Position numbers and translations under genes: made by a program
DNA from: Cochlodiniinecator piscidefendens
Lineage (GTDB): Bacteria > Pseudomonadota > Alphaproteobacteria > Rhodobacterales > Rhodobacteraceae
NCBI RefSeq assembly: GCF_011326755.1
Contig: NZ_JAAOIE010000002.1
Span: 310,001-374,000, forward strand
Reading direction: 5' to 3'
Length of the DNA: 64,000 nucleotides
Shown here: piece by piece, positions 43,884 through 53,079 of the stretch
How the letters are laid out: every line of letters starts with the position of its first letter
How positions within the stretch are numbered: the first letter of the stretch is position 1
Notes under the pieces: model-generated
What the model saw: only the letters and a program-made list of their open reading frames with translations
The model's database searches: none
What the model was told of the DNA's origin: nothing

Positions 43884-44915
43884 ATGGACGCGATCCTTCT
43901 ACAAATCCTCAATGGGCTCGATAAGGGCTCTGCCTATGCGCTTATTGCGTTGGGGCTTACACTTATTTTTGGCACGTTGGGCGTTGTGAACTTCGCACAT
44001 GGTGCGCTTTTCATGATTGGTGCGTTTTGCGCGGTGACGCTGCAACGCATTCTTTCCCTTAGCTTTGAAACCATCGACGAAAGCAGAACGGATTTTCTAG
44101 GAAACCCGCTGAAGGTTGAAACACCCTACGTCGAAGCATGGTTTGGCCCTGACGTCGGCATGGCGATCATTGATTGGTCGGTGCCTTTGGCGATTTTCTT
44201 TGCCATTCCCGTAATGATCACCATCGGCTTCATCATGGAGCGCGGTTTGATCAAGCATTTTTACAAACGCCCCCATGCGGACCAGATTTTGGTCACCTTC
44301 GGCTTGGCGATTGTGCTGCAAGAGATCGTTAAATACTTTTTTGGCGCAAACCCAATTCCAACCCCTGCCCCAGACGTATTCCGTGGATCATTTGATTTTG
44401 GTGTGCTGCTAGGATTTGACCCCTATGCCATCGCGTACCCGTACTGGCGTCTGGTTTACTTCTTCTTCTCGGTCACAATTATCGGCGCTGTCTTTGCCTT
44501 CTTACAGTTTACGACCTTTGGTATGGTTGTGCGGGCTGGGATGGCAGACCGCGAAACGGTTGGATTACTTGGCATTAACATCGACCGCCGCTTTACCATT
44601 ATGTTTGGCATCGCTGCCGCAGTCGCAGGGTTAGCCGGCGTAATGTATGCGCCAATCAATTCACCAAATTATCACATGGGTATGGATTTTCTGGTTCTTA
44701 GTTTTGTCGTTGTTGTTGTCGGCGGCATGGGATCACTGCCCGGTGCTGTTCTGGCTGGCTTTATGCTTGGCATTCTCGAAAGCATCTCATCCATGAACGA
44801 AGTAAAGGCGATTTTTCCAGGAATCGACCAAATCATTATCTACCTTGTGGCCATTCTCATTCTGCTGACGCGTCCGCGTGGCTTGATGGGTCGCAAAGGC
44901 GTGATGGAGGACTAA
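43884..44915 (+). CDS. Branched-chain-type ABC transporter permease (LivH family)
   Basis: The 343-residue inner-membrane protein has the LivH hallmarks: LNGLDKGSAYALIALGLTLIFGTLGVVNFAHGALFM at the N-terminus, ATFGMVVRA-like TTFGMVVRAGMADRETVGLLGI, and VVVVGGMGSLPGA. An insertion of about 45 residues after the second helix (ETIDESRTDFLG region) makes it longer than E. coli LivH. A GGGTGG site precedes the ATG. It pairs with the LivM-type permease that starts 3 bases after its stop. Confidence 0.88.
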   Translation: MDAILLQILNGLDKGSAYALIALGLTLIFGTLGVVNFAHGALFMIGAFCAVTLQRILSLSFETIDESRTDFLGNPLKVETPYVEAWFGPDVGMAIIDWSVPLAIFFAIPVMITIGFIMERGLIKHFYKRPHADQILVTFGLAIVLQEIVKYFFGANPIPTPAPDVFRGSFDFGVLLGFDPYAIAYPYWRLVYFFFSVTIIGAVFAFLQFTTFGMVVRAGMADRETVGLLGINIDRRFTIMFGIAAAVAGLAGVMYAPINSPNYHMGMDFLVLSFVVVVVGGMGSLPGAVLAGFMLGILESISSMNEVKAIFPGIDQIIIYLVAILILLTRPRGLMGRKGVMED

Positions 44916-44918
44916 ACT

Positions 44919-46136
44919 ATGCTGGGTCTCAACAAAAAAGACACCAAATTCCTGCTGATCGTCGTGGCGTTGACCATGTTCACACCGATCATCCTGCAAC
45001 CATTTGCCGAAGGCACAGGCCTAGCCCAGTTCAATGCTGGTTATCCTGACTTGATGCAGCGTTTTGCGATCTTTGGCATCTTTGCCATCGGATTTAACAT
45101 CCTCTTTGGCCTCACCGGATACCTATCCTTTGGTCACGCTGCGTTTCTAGGTGTCGGTTCCTATTCAGCAGTTTGGATGTTCAAACTGCTCAGCATGAAT
45201 GTCATACCCGGCATTTTACTTGCTGTGGCAACGTCTGGCGTATTTGCCTTACTCATTGGCTATGTCAGCTTGCGCCGTTCCGGTATCTACTTCTCCATTC
45301 TGACACTTGCTTTTGCGCAGATGAGCTTCAACCTCGCCTACTCAGTTCTAACGCCGATCACCAACGGTGAAACAGGTTTGCAGCTGGCGTTGGACGATCC
45401 GCGCATTTTGGATGGCGTAAATAACTCTGGGTCGCTTCCTGTGACCAATATCTTTGGTCTGGCGATGAACTCTTCCACTCAGATCGAAGTTCTAGGTCGG
45501 GTTTGGACATTTAATGTTGGCTACTACTTCTGCGCCATCATCGCGATCCTCGCCTTTTATCTGAGCTTGCGAATTTTCCGTTCCCCGTTTGGTATGATGC
45601 TGCGTGCGGTAAAATCCAATCAGCAACGGATGAATTACACTGGCCTGAACTCTCGCCCCTATACGCTTGCTGCTTTTGTGATTTCTGGGATGTATGCGGG
45701 TTTGGCTGGCGGCCTACTTGCCTCAATGGATCCACTTGCTGGTGCGGAGCGTATGCAATGGACTGCCTCAGGCGAAGTTGTCTTGATGACCATCCTTGGC
45801 GGCGCGGGAACCCTGATGGGTCCGGTACTGGGCGCTGGCTTTATCAAGTACTTTGAAAACATCTTCTCAAAGATCAACGACACGGTTCTACATGGCTGGT
45901 TTAGCTTTATGCCCGATGGGCTAGAGGATCTTCTGGTTGTTCTTGTCCATCCCTTCGTTGGCAAAGGCTGGCACCTGACGCTTGGTATCTTGTTCATGCT
46001 GGTTGTTGTGTTCTTGCCTGGCGGCTTGATCGAAGGCGGACAGCGCATCGCGGCCCTTTTCAAACGCAAACGCTCTGATGATGACAACCTCGACCCAGAG
46101 CACCATCCGAAACAAACGCCGCATGTGGCTGAATAA
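44919..46136 (+). CDS. Branched-chain-type ABC transporter permease (LivM family)
   Basis: The 405-residue inner-membrane protein shows LivM features: [30 protein letters not shown]-like [30 protein letters not shown] and [22 protein letters not shown]. About ten membrane helices are present, with a polar C-terminal tail of 30 residues. It forms the membrane part of the importer with the LivH-type protein. An AAGGAGG site for the next gene lies just after its stop. Confidence 0.88.
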   Translation: MLGLNKKDTKFLLIVVALTMFTPIILQPFAEGTGLAQFNAGYPDLMQRFAIFGIFAIGFNILFGLTGYLSFGHAAFLGVGSYSAVWMFKLLSMNVIPGILLAVATSGVFALLIGYVSLRRSGIYFSILTLAFAQMSFNLAYSVLTPITNGETGLQLALDDPRILDGVNNSGSLPVTNIFGLAMNSSTQIEVLGRVWTFNVGYYFCAIIAILAFYLSLRIFRSPFGMMLRAVKSNQQRMNYTGLNSRPYTLAAFVISGMYAGLAGGLLASMDPLAGAERMQWTASGEVVLMTILGGAGTLMGPVLGAGFIKYFENIFSKINDTVLHGWFSFMPDGLEDLLVVLVHPFVGKGWHLTLGILFMLVVVFLPGGLIEGGQRIAALFKRKRSDDDNLDPEHHPKQTPHVAE

Positions 46137-46150
46137 GGAGGATACGAACA

Positions 46151-46909
46151 ATGGGTATTCTTGAAGTCAAAGGCGTCGGTAAACGATTTGGTGGTTTGCA
46201 AGCGCTTGGGGACGTAAATCTAAGTGTGGGCGAAAACTCCGTCCATGCGATCATCGGGCCAAACGGGGCGGGTAAATCAACATTGCTGAACTGTTTGATC
46301 GGAAAACTGATCCCGGACACTGGCAGCGTTATGTTTGATGGCCAATCTGTTTTAGGGCGCAAACCGCATGAAATCTGCCAAATGGGTATTTCGCGGGTTT
46401 TTCAAACACCTGAGGTTTTTGGCGATCTCACCGTGTTTGAAAACATGCTGATCCCGTGCTTTGCCAAACGTGATGGCGCGTTTCGCCTGCATGCGTTTGA
46501 AACCATCGCACAAGAAAAGGATGTCGTCGAAAAAGCGCAGGTAATGCTTGAGGATGTAAATATGCAGGACAAACTGCATATGACTGCAGCTTCACTCTCG
46601 CGTGGTGATAAACGTCGGTTGGAAATGGCGATGTGCTTGGTTCAGGATCCAAAACTTTTGCTTTTGGATGAACCCACCGCTGGCATGGCACGCGCTGACA
46701 CCAACAACACAATTGATCTGTTGAAAGAAATCAAAGACAAACGCGACATCACCATTGCGATTATTGAACACGACATGCACGTGGTGTTTTCTTTGGCGGA
46801 ACGGATCACCGTTCTCGCCCAAGGGACCCCACTGGTCGAAGACACCCCAGACAACATCAAAGGCCACCCAAAAGTACGCGAAGCGTATTTGGGCGAGTCA
46901 CACGGTTAA
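46151..46909 (+). CDS. Branched-chain-type ABC transporter ATP-binding protein (LivG family)
   Basis: This 252-residue ATPase has Walker A GPNGAGKST, the LivG Q-loop region ISRVFQTPEVFGDLTVFEN, a signature SLSRGDKRR (S-R-G in place of SGG), Walker B LLLDEPTAGMA and switch His IEHDMHVVFSLAERI. AAGGAGG precedes the ATG. The atypical signature is also seen in urea-type LivG homologues. It works with the LivF-type ATPase that follows. Confidence 0.88.
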   Translation: MGILEVKGVGKRFGGLQALGDVNLSVGENSVHAIIGPNGAGKSTLLNCLIGKLIPDTGSVMFDGQSVLGRKPHEICQMGISRVFQTPEVFGDLTVFENMLIPCFAKRDGAFRLHAFETIAQEKDVVEKAQVMLEDVNMQDKLHMTAASLSRGDKRRLEMAMCLVQDPKLLLLDEPTAGMARADTNNTIDLLKEIKDKRDITIAIIEHDMHVVFSLAERITVLAQGTPLVEDTPDNIKGHPKVREAYLGESHG

Positions 46910-46920
46910 GGGACGTAACA

Positions 46921-47658
46921 ATGAACACAAATTCAAATCACGCGGCCAACGCCCCCGCCTATTTCTCAGTTTGGGACCTGCACGCATATTACGGCGAAAG
47001 CTATATCGTTCAGGGGGTTAGCTTTAACGTCCACGAAGGCGAAATTCTCGCACTTCTCGGACGCAATGGCGCAGGAAAAACCTCAACATTGCGTGCTATC
47101 GCACGACTAGATGATCCCGCACTAACCCACGGCGAAATTTGGCTGGATCACCAGCCTCTTCACAAAATGAAAAGCTATGAAGCTGCGGCATCAGGTATGG
47201 GGCTTGTCCCCGAAGACCGCAGAATCATCGCGGGTCTTACGGTTGAGGAAAACCTCCAATTGGCACAAATTGCCGAACCCGTTGGATGGTCCTTGGATCG
47301 TTTGTACGATCTTTTCCCACGCCTACGCGAACGCCGCAAACAAGAGGGCGTAACACTTTCGGGTGGCGAACAGCAAATGTTGGCAATTGCGCGTGCCCTT
47401 GCCCGCGATATCAAAGTGCTATTGCTGGATGAACCTTATGAAGGCTTAGCCCCCGTGATTGTTGATGAAATCGAAAAAACACTCAACATCATCAAGGCTC
47501 AAGGCATTACAACCGTTATCGTAGAACAGAACGCAGTACGTGCACTTAAGCTTGCTGATCGGGCTGTGATCCTAGATACGGGTGGTGTGGTTTTTGACGG
47601 CACTGCAAAAGAGGTGCTTGATAACGCGGAACTACGCGCTGAATATCTGGCTATCTAA
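46921..47658 (+). CDS. Branched-chain-type ABC transporter ATP-binding protein (LivF family)
   Basis: This 245-residue ATPase shows YYGESYIVQGVSF near the start, Walker A GRNGAGKTS, LVPEDRRIIAGLTVEENL, signature LSGGEQQM, Walker B LLLDEPYEGLAP and the LivF-type VEQN in place of a switch His. AAGGGA precedes the ATG. It completes the five-gene importer and is followed, after a hairpin, by acs. Confidence 0.88.
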   Translation: MNTNSNHAANAPAYFSVWDLHAYYGESYIVQGVSFNVHEGEILALLGRNGAGKTSTLRAIARLDDPALTHGEIWLDHQPLHKMKSYEAAASGMGLVPEDRRIIAGLTVEENLQLAQIAEPVGWSLDRLYDLFPRLRERRKQEGVTLSGGEQQMLAIARALARDIKVLLLDEPYEGLAPVIVDEIEKTLNIIKAQGITTVIVEQNAVRALKLADRAVILDTGGVVFDGTAKEVLDNAELRAEYLAI

Positions 47659-47666
47659 CGACGGCC

Positions 47667-47695
47667 AATGCAACCGCTGAGGAGCCGGCTGCATT
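47667..47695 (+). other. Intercistronic hairpin before acs
   Basis: The arms AATGCA...CCG and CGG...TGCATT pair with one mismatch around an eight-base loop. No T run follows. It lies between the importer stop and the acs ribosome-binding site (AAGGGA). Confidence 0.5.
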
Positions 47696-47716
47696 ATTAA
47701 GGGAAAAGAGATTAGA

Positions 47717-49663
47717 ATGACCGACACGACCTATGCCCCCTCCGCTGACATGGCGGCCAACGCCCACGCCGACAAAGCGAAATACGATGAGATGTATGCA
47801 GCGTCTGTAAATGACCCTGAAGCATTTTGGGGTGAACATGGCCAGCGGCTTGATTGGATCAAGCCATTCACCAAAGTCAAAGATGTCTCTTTTGCCCCTA
47901 ACGTTTCGATCAAATGGTACGAAGATGGCACCCTAAATGTCGCTGCAAACTGCGTTGATCGCCATCTGGCAACTCGTGGCGATCAAACTGCTATCATTTG
48001 GGAACCTGATGAACCAACCGAGCCAGCGCTTCACATCACCTACAATGAGCTATACGACAAAGTAAATCGTATGGCGAATGTGCTTAAGTCACAGGGTGTT
48101 GTTGCTGGTGACCGTGTTATCATCTATCTGCCGATGATCCCCGAAGCCGCTTATGCCATGTTGGCTTGCGCGCGTATTGGCGCGATCCACTCTATCGTTT
48201 TTGCAGGTTTCTCACCCGATGCATTGGCAAACCGTATCAACGACTGCGAGGCCAAAGTTCTTATCACCGCAGACGAAGCCCCACGTGGCGGGCGCAAGAC
48301 TGCGCTTAAGTCAAACGCGGATGCGGCGCTGTTGCATTGCAGCGATAAGGTTCGCTGTCTTGTTGTGAAACGCACAGGCGGTCAAACCACATGGATTGAT
48401 GGGCGCGATGTTGACGTCACATCTATGATGGAAACCGTTTCCCCGACCTGCCCAGCCCGTGAAATGAATGCCGAAGACCCGCTGTTTATTCTCTATACCT
48501 CAGGCTCTACCGGCAAACCCAAAGGGGTGGTGCATACCTCAGGTGGGTATCTGACTTACGCGGCAATGACCCATGAATACACTTTCGACTACAAAGAAGG
48601 TGATATTTTCTGGTGTACTGCCGATGTCGGTTGGGTGACGGGCCACAGCTATATCGTCTATGGTCCACTCGCCAACGGCGCGACAACAATTATGTTTGAA
48701 GGTGTGCCGACCTATCCCGACGCATCGCGGTTCTGGGAAGTCTGCGAAAAACACAAGGTCAATCAATTCTACACCGCCCCAACCGCCATTCGCGCATTGA
48801 TGGCCCAAGGCCCTGAATTCGTCGAAAAATGTGACCTTTCCGATATGCGTATCCTTGGTACAGTGGGCGAACCTATCAATCCAGAAGCATGGAATTGGTA
48901 CAATGATGTTGTTGGCAAAGGTAAATGCCCGATCGTTGACACATGGTGGCAAACGGAAACAGGCGGTCATTTGATGACTCCACTGCCAGGCGCAACAGCG
49001 ACCAAGCCCGGTTCTTGCACCCTGCCCTTCTTTGGTGTCACACCAGTCATCCTTGACCCAACCTCCGGCGCTGAAATCTCAGAAACCGAAGCCGAAGGCG
49101 TGCTTTGCATACGCGACAGTTGGCCCGGTCAGATGCGCACGGTTTACGGTGATCATGAACGGTTCGAAAAAACCTATTTCAGTGATTACAAAGGCTATTA
49201 CTTTACTGGTGACGGCTGTCGTCGTGATGCTGATGGCTATTACTGGATCACAGGTCGCGTTGACGATGTTATCAACGTTTCTGGCCACCGCATGGGGACC
49301 GCCGAAGTCGAAAGCGCACTTGTGGCCCACCCTAAGGTCGCCGAAGCGGCTGTTGTTGGCTATCCTCACGACATCAAAGGCCAAGGCATCTATGCCTACG
49401 TTACATTGATGAACGATCAATCCCCGTCAGACGAGTTGCGCAAAGAGCTGGAAAAGTGGGTCCGTACTGAAATCGGCCCCATTGCAAAACCCGACCTCAT
49501 TCAATGGGCCCCCGGATTACCTAAGACTCGCTCTGGTAAAATCATGCGCCGTATTTTGCGTAAGATTGCTGAAAATGATTATGGCGCGCTTGGCGATACA
49601 TCGACGCTTGCTGATCCGAGTGTCGTTGATGATTTGATCGACAACCGCATGAACCGTTCCTAA
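47717..49663 (+). CDS. acs: Acetyl-CoA synthetase
   Basis: This 648-residue AMP-forming enzyme activates acetate to acetyl-CoA. Family motifs include [14 protein letters not shown], the P-loop-like [42 protein letters not shown] and the acetylation-site Lys in TRSGKIMRR near residue 613. The WWQTE segment fits acetate specificity. It is the last gene of the run that starts with the ABC importer, and a terminator follows. Its position beside an SLC5-fused kinase and a ScfR-type regulator suggests acetate-type control. Confidence 0.93.
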   Translation: MTDTTYAPSADMAANAHADKAKYDEMYAASVNDPEAFWGEHGQRLDWIKPFTKVKDVSFAPNVSIKWYEDGTLNVAANCVDRHLATRGDQTAIIWEPDEPTEPALHITYNELYDKVNRMANVLKSQGVVAGDRVIIYLPMIPEAAYAMLACARIGAIHSIVFAGFSPDALANRINDCEAKVLITADEAPRGGRKTALKSNADAALLHCSDKVRCLVVKRTGGQTTWIDGRDVDVTSMMETVSPTCPAREMNAEDPLFILYTSGSTGKPKGVVHTSGGYLTYAAMTHEYTFDYKEGDIFWCTADVGWVTGHSYIVYGPLANGATTIMFEGVPTYPDASRFWEVCEKHKVNQFYTAPTAIRALMAQGPEFVEKCDLSDMRILGTVGEPINPEAWNWYNDVVGKGKCPIVDTWWQTETGGHLMTPLPGATATKPGSCTLPFFGVTPVILDPTSGAEISETEAEGVLCIRDSWPGQMRTVYGDHERFEKTYFSDYKGYYFTGDGCRRDADGYYWITGRVDDVINVSGHRMGTAEVESALVAHPKVAEAAVVGYPHDIKGQGIYAYVTLMNDQSPSDELRKELEKWVRTEIGPIAKPDLIQWAPGLPKTRSGKIMRRILRKIAENDYGALGDTSTLADPSVVDDLIDNRMNRS

Positions 49664-49697
49664 ACACTCCCCCATCTGTATTTATTACAGATACCTA

Positions 49698-49725
49698 ACG
49701 GGCCGTTCATCGGCCCGTTTTTTTA
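49698..49725 (+). terminator. Rho-independent terminator after acs
   Basis: The perfect 8-base stem ACGGGCCG (49698-49705)/CGGCCCGT (49711-49718) with a TTCAT loop is followed by seven T. Confidence 0.92.
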
Positions 49726-49737
49726 TTCTGATGGGCA

Positions 49738-49881
49738 TCAGCACACTGCAGGCACAGCCGCAGTAATCGTGCTTAGATCTTCGACCTCTGCCTCACATTC
49801 ACCAAATGATGGGCTGCATCCCAAAACAGCGAAGGCAACAAATACCAAAGCAACAATGCGGGTAAGGTGGGCAAATTTCAT
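49738..49881 (-). CDS. Very small predicted lipoprotein (47 residues)
   Basis: The frame encodes a signal peptide with a basic start (KFAHLTR), a hydrophobic core and a lipobox VLGC with Cys22, followed by a 25-residue acidic peptide containing Cys29 and ending in Cys47. AAGGAA lies seven bases before the ATG. It resembles entericidin-like small lipoproteins only in general build, not in sequence. It sits alone between acs and the pyrimidine permease gene. Confidence 0.6.
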   Translation of the reverse strand: MKFAHLTRIVALVFVAFAVLGCSPSFGECEAEVEDLSTITAAVPAVC

Positions 49882-49960
49882 GTCAAATTTCCTTAGCTGG
49901 TGACATCTACTCGCTTCATACTCCGATCTGATCTAAGGGGCTTTGACCAAGATCAAACAT

Positions 49961-49989
49961 AAAAAACACGACCCGAGGGCCGTGTTTTT
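49961..49989 (-). terminator. Bidirectional terminator after the NCS1 permease gene
   Basis: The arms AAAAACACG (49962-49970) and CGTGTTTTT (49981-49989) form a perfect 9-base stem with T runs on both strands. It ends the minus-strand pyrimidine operon. Confidence 0.88.
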
Positions 49990-50010
49990 CAGAACAAGTA
50001 TTTGACCGTT

Positions 50011-51486
50011 TTACTTGTTCATAACTTTGGCAAGAACCAGATAAGCGGCACCAGCAACAAACAAACCAACAAACCATGCATAGGTGTAAATCATACCAAA
50101 GAACGGTGAAACGCTTTCGGTGATACCAACGCCGTTCAAGAACCCGGGCAGGTTCGGCAAAATGCCAATGATCAGCGCCAGCATGCCAGCCCAATTTACG
50201 CCATTGCTCGCTGAGTAAATCCCATTATGGCGGAACAAATCACCAACAACCAATTCCTGCTTACGCAACAAATAGTAATCAGCGAGCATGATCCCCGCGA
50301 TCGGGCCCAACAACGCGGAGTAAGCCAGCAACCAACCAATGATATGATTGATCAAAATCCAAGGGAACATCACCAGACCAATTGCTGCAGTGATATATCC
50401 ACCTTGGCGTAGGTTGATTTTGCTTGGCGCAAGGTTGGCAAACCCGTGTGCAGGCGCAACCACGTTTGCCGCAAGGTTGGTTGTCAATGTTGCGACGATC
50501 AACGCGAACAGCGCGATCACCACCGAAAAACCGCCCATTTGTTCGGTCAGTGCGATTGGGTCCCAGATTGGAGCACCAAAGATCACAACCGTCGCAGATG
50601 TCACCGCAGAAGCGATAAACGCAAACAACGCCATCGGGATTGGCAAGCCAATCGCCTGACCTTTGAACTGATCTTTTTGGGTTTTCGCGTGGCGAGTAAA
50701 GTCAGGAATGTTTAAAGCCAAAGTTGCCCAAAACCCAACCATACCCGTTAGGCTTGGCCAAAACGTTGACCAGAACTGTCCTTCTTTCGGCTGCCCCACA
50801 TCAAACTGCGATGGCGTCGAAAGCATTTCGCCAAAACCGCCCGCATTGACATAAGCCCAAGCCAACAGAGCCAGCCCCATCGCTAACAAAAATGGCGCAG
50901 CATAGGTTTCTAACCAACGAATGGACTCCGTGCCGTTCTTAATAAAATAAAGGTGAAGCGCCCAAAACGCGAGGAAGCAAACGAACTGACCGCCATTGAT
51001 CCCAAGGAAGCCAATAACGTCGCCGTCAATCGCTCCGCCCGTCAGTTTATTGATGATCACATAAATCGCTGATCCACCAACCCACGTCTGAATACCGAAC
51101 CAGCCACACGCAACGATACCACGCGCAACAGCAGGTATTTTGGCACCAGCAGGGCCAAAGGACGAACGTAGCAAAACAGGGAACGGGATACCGTATTTTG
51201 TCCCCGCATGACCGATCAAAACCATCGGAACAAGAACGATTATGTTGGCCAAAAGAATGGTCATAACCGCCTGATCCCAACTCATCCCAGCACCGATCAG
51301 ATAAGATGCCAATAGGTATGTCGGAATACACACGACCATGCCCACCCAAAGCGCGGCAATAGCAACCCAATCCCAGGTTCGCTGTTCGCGCGTGGTGGGC
51401 AATTGGTCTTCATTATAGAGATCGGCATCGATCCCGGTTAATGTCGTGTAATGGACGCCGTCCACCACTTCGGTACTGTCACTCAT
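50011..51486 (-). CDS. NCS1 family nucleobase:cation symporter
   Basis: This 491-residue inner-membrane transporter of the NCS1 family has about 12 helices. Family features are the N-terminal WDWVAIAALWVGM, LLRSSFGPAGA, GWFGIQTWVGG and the C-terminal ILINHIIGWLLAYSALLGPIAGIMLADYYLLRK. Members import uracil, cytosine, allantoin or hydantoins with Na+ or H+. As the last gene of the dihydropyrimidinase operon it most likely brings in uracil, thymine or a dihydropyrimidine. Confidence 0.88.
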   Translation of the reverse strand: MSDSTEVVDGVHYTTLTGIDADLYNEDQLPTTREQRTWDWVAIAALWVGMVVCIPTYLLASYLIGAGMSWDQAVMTILLANIIVLVPMVLIGHAGTKYGIPFPVLLRSSFGPAGAKIPAVARGIVACGWFGIQTWVGGSAIYVIINKLTGGAIDGDVIGFLGINGGQFVCFLAFWALHLYFIKNGTESIRWLETYAAPFLLAMGLALLAWAYVNAGGFGEMLSTPSQFDVGQPKEGQFWSTFWPSLTGMVGFWATLALNIPDFTRHAKTQKDQFKGQAIGLPIPMALFAFIASAVTSATVVIFGAPIWDPIALTEQMGGFSVVIALFALIVATLTTNLAANVVAPAHGFANLAPSKINLRQGGYITAAIGLVMFPWILINHIIGWLLAYSALLGPIAGIMLADYYLLRKQELVVGDLFRHNGIYSASNGVNWAGMLALIIGILPNLPGFLNGVGITESVSPFFGMIYTYAWFVGLFVAGAAYLVLAKVMNK

Positions 51487-51585
51487 GTTTTCCTCCCATA
51501 GGAAATGACCTCGTTGGGCCCAGAGAAATCCGTTTCTTTTGAACGGTTGGCTGCGCCCCGTGTTAGGTCTACGGGGCGGGTTTCG

Positions 51586-53049
51586 TTAAATCCCAGCAGG
51601 GATATTCATCGGGTCACGCTCAATTTTGCGTGGTGTATTTAAAGCCTTCCATTGGCTAAGCGCCTTGTGCGCTGAAGGAAATGCAGGGCGTGGTACAAAC
51701 CGACCACGACCAGGCTGAGGTTGGCTGTTCTGCCCCCACGCCCAGATGACTTCACCGCGACTTAGGGTAAAGCGACTTTGTGCTTTGACATCGAAGCCTT
51801 CGAACACATTGTAATCCAAAACAGAATGGTGATTGGATTGGGAAATGGTTTTGCTGATTTTCGGATCCCACACCACAATATCAGCATCCGCGCCTTCGAC
51901 AATTGCGCCTTTTTTCGGATAGATATTCAAGATCTTCGCTACATTGGTTGAGGTTGCTGCGACAAACTCATTCGGCGTCAAACGACCTGTTTCGACACCT
52001 TCGGTCCACAGCACCGCAAGCCGTTCTTCTAAACCGTTAGATCCATTCGGGATGAGGCAAAAATTGTCTTTGCCCATCAGTTTTTGCTCAGAGGTAAACG
52101 CGGCGTGGTCTGTCGCAACCACCTGAAGTGAACCCGACTGCAACCCGGCCCAGAGGCTTTGCTGATGTTCTTTGTTACGGAAAGGCGGAGACATCACGCG
52201 GCGTGCCGAATGCATCCAATCCCCTTTGAAATACTCAGAGTCATCGAGCGTTAAGAATTGAATCAGCGGCTCACCGTAAACGCGCATTCCTTTTTGGCGG
52301 GCACGGCGGATCGCTTCATGCGCCTGCTCACAGGAAACATGCACGATATAAAGCGGTACACCGGCTGCATCAGCAATCGTGATCGCCCGATTGGCGGCTT
52401 CGCCCTCAAATTCAGGGGGGCGTGAATAGGCGTGGCCTTCAGGTCCTGTAATACCCTCGGCTAAATACTTGGCCTGCATTTCCGCAACGAGGTCACCGTT
52501 TTCGGCGTGAACCATCGGCAATGCGCCAAGTTCGGCACAGCGCTTGAATGATGCAAACATTTCATCGTCTTCGATCATCAACGCGCCTTTATAGGCCATG
52601 AAATGTTTGAAGGAATTCACCCCCATTTTCACCGCGTCTTCCATTTCGGAAAACACGTTTTCATTCCAACCCGTAATCGCCATGTGATAGCCAATATCAG
52701 CACAGATTTGTGGGGCCGATTTGCGATGCCATTCGTTGATAGCGTTCTTGATTGATCCGTCTTCGCCCGGAAGACAGAAATCAACGAGCATCGTTGTACC
52801 GCCAGCAGCCGCAGCCCATGTGCCAGATTCAAAGGTTTCCGCAGCGGTTGTTCCCATAAAGGGCATTTCCAAGTGGGTATGTGGGTCAATTCCACCAGGG
52901 ATGACATAAGCGCCTTCGGCGTCAATATATGTATCACCCTTCAGGTCTTCACCAATTTGCTTGATGACCTCACCTTCGATCAGAACGTCGGCTTTCCACG
53001 TGCGATCAGCCGTACAAACCATCCCACCTTTGATGACTTTCGTTGTCAT
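51586..53049 (-). CDS. Dihydropyrimidinase
   Basis: This 487-residue cyclic amidohydrolase opens dihydrouracil and dihydrothymine to N-carbamoyl-beta-amino acids, the second step of reductive pyrimidine breakdown. Visible metal-site features are GGIDPHTHLEMPF, the carbamylated Lys in FKHFMAYKG, the His of VHVSCEQA and the Asp in ATDHAAF. The ATG at 53049 follows GGAGG by eight bases and is preferred to a start five codons upstream. Hydantoinase activity is also common in this family, but the pathway neighbours favour dihydropyrimidines. Confidence 0.9.
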   Translation of the reverse strand: MTTKVIKGGMVCTADRTWKADVLIEGEVIKQIGEDLKGDTYIDAEGAYVIPGGIDPHTHLEMPFMGTTAAETFESGTWAAAAGGTTMLVDFCLPGEDGSIKNAINEWHRKSAPQICADIGYHMAITGWNENVFSEMEDAVKMGVNSFKHFMAYKGALMIEDDEMFASFKRCAELGALPMVHAENGDLVAEMQAKYLAEGITGPEGHAYSRPPEFEGEAANRAITIADAAGVPLYIVHVSCEQAHEAIRRARQKGMRVYGEPLIQFLTLDDSEYFKGDWMHSARRVMSPPFRNKEHQQSLWAGLQSGSLQVVATDHAAFTSEQKLMGKDNFCLIPNGSNGLEERLAVLWTEGVETGRLTPNEFVAATSTNVAKILNIYPKKGAIVEGADADIVVWDPKISKTISQSNHHSVLDYNVFEGFDVKAQSRFTLSRGEVIWAWGQNSQPQPGRGRFVPRPAFPSAHKALSQWKALNTPRKIERDPMNIPAGI

Positions 53050-53079
53050 GTTTTTTCCTCCCAATGCGTTGTGGCCTTT

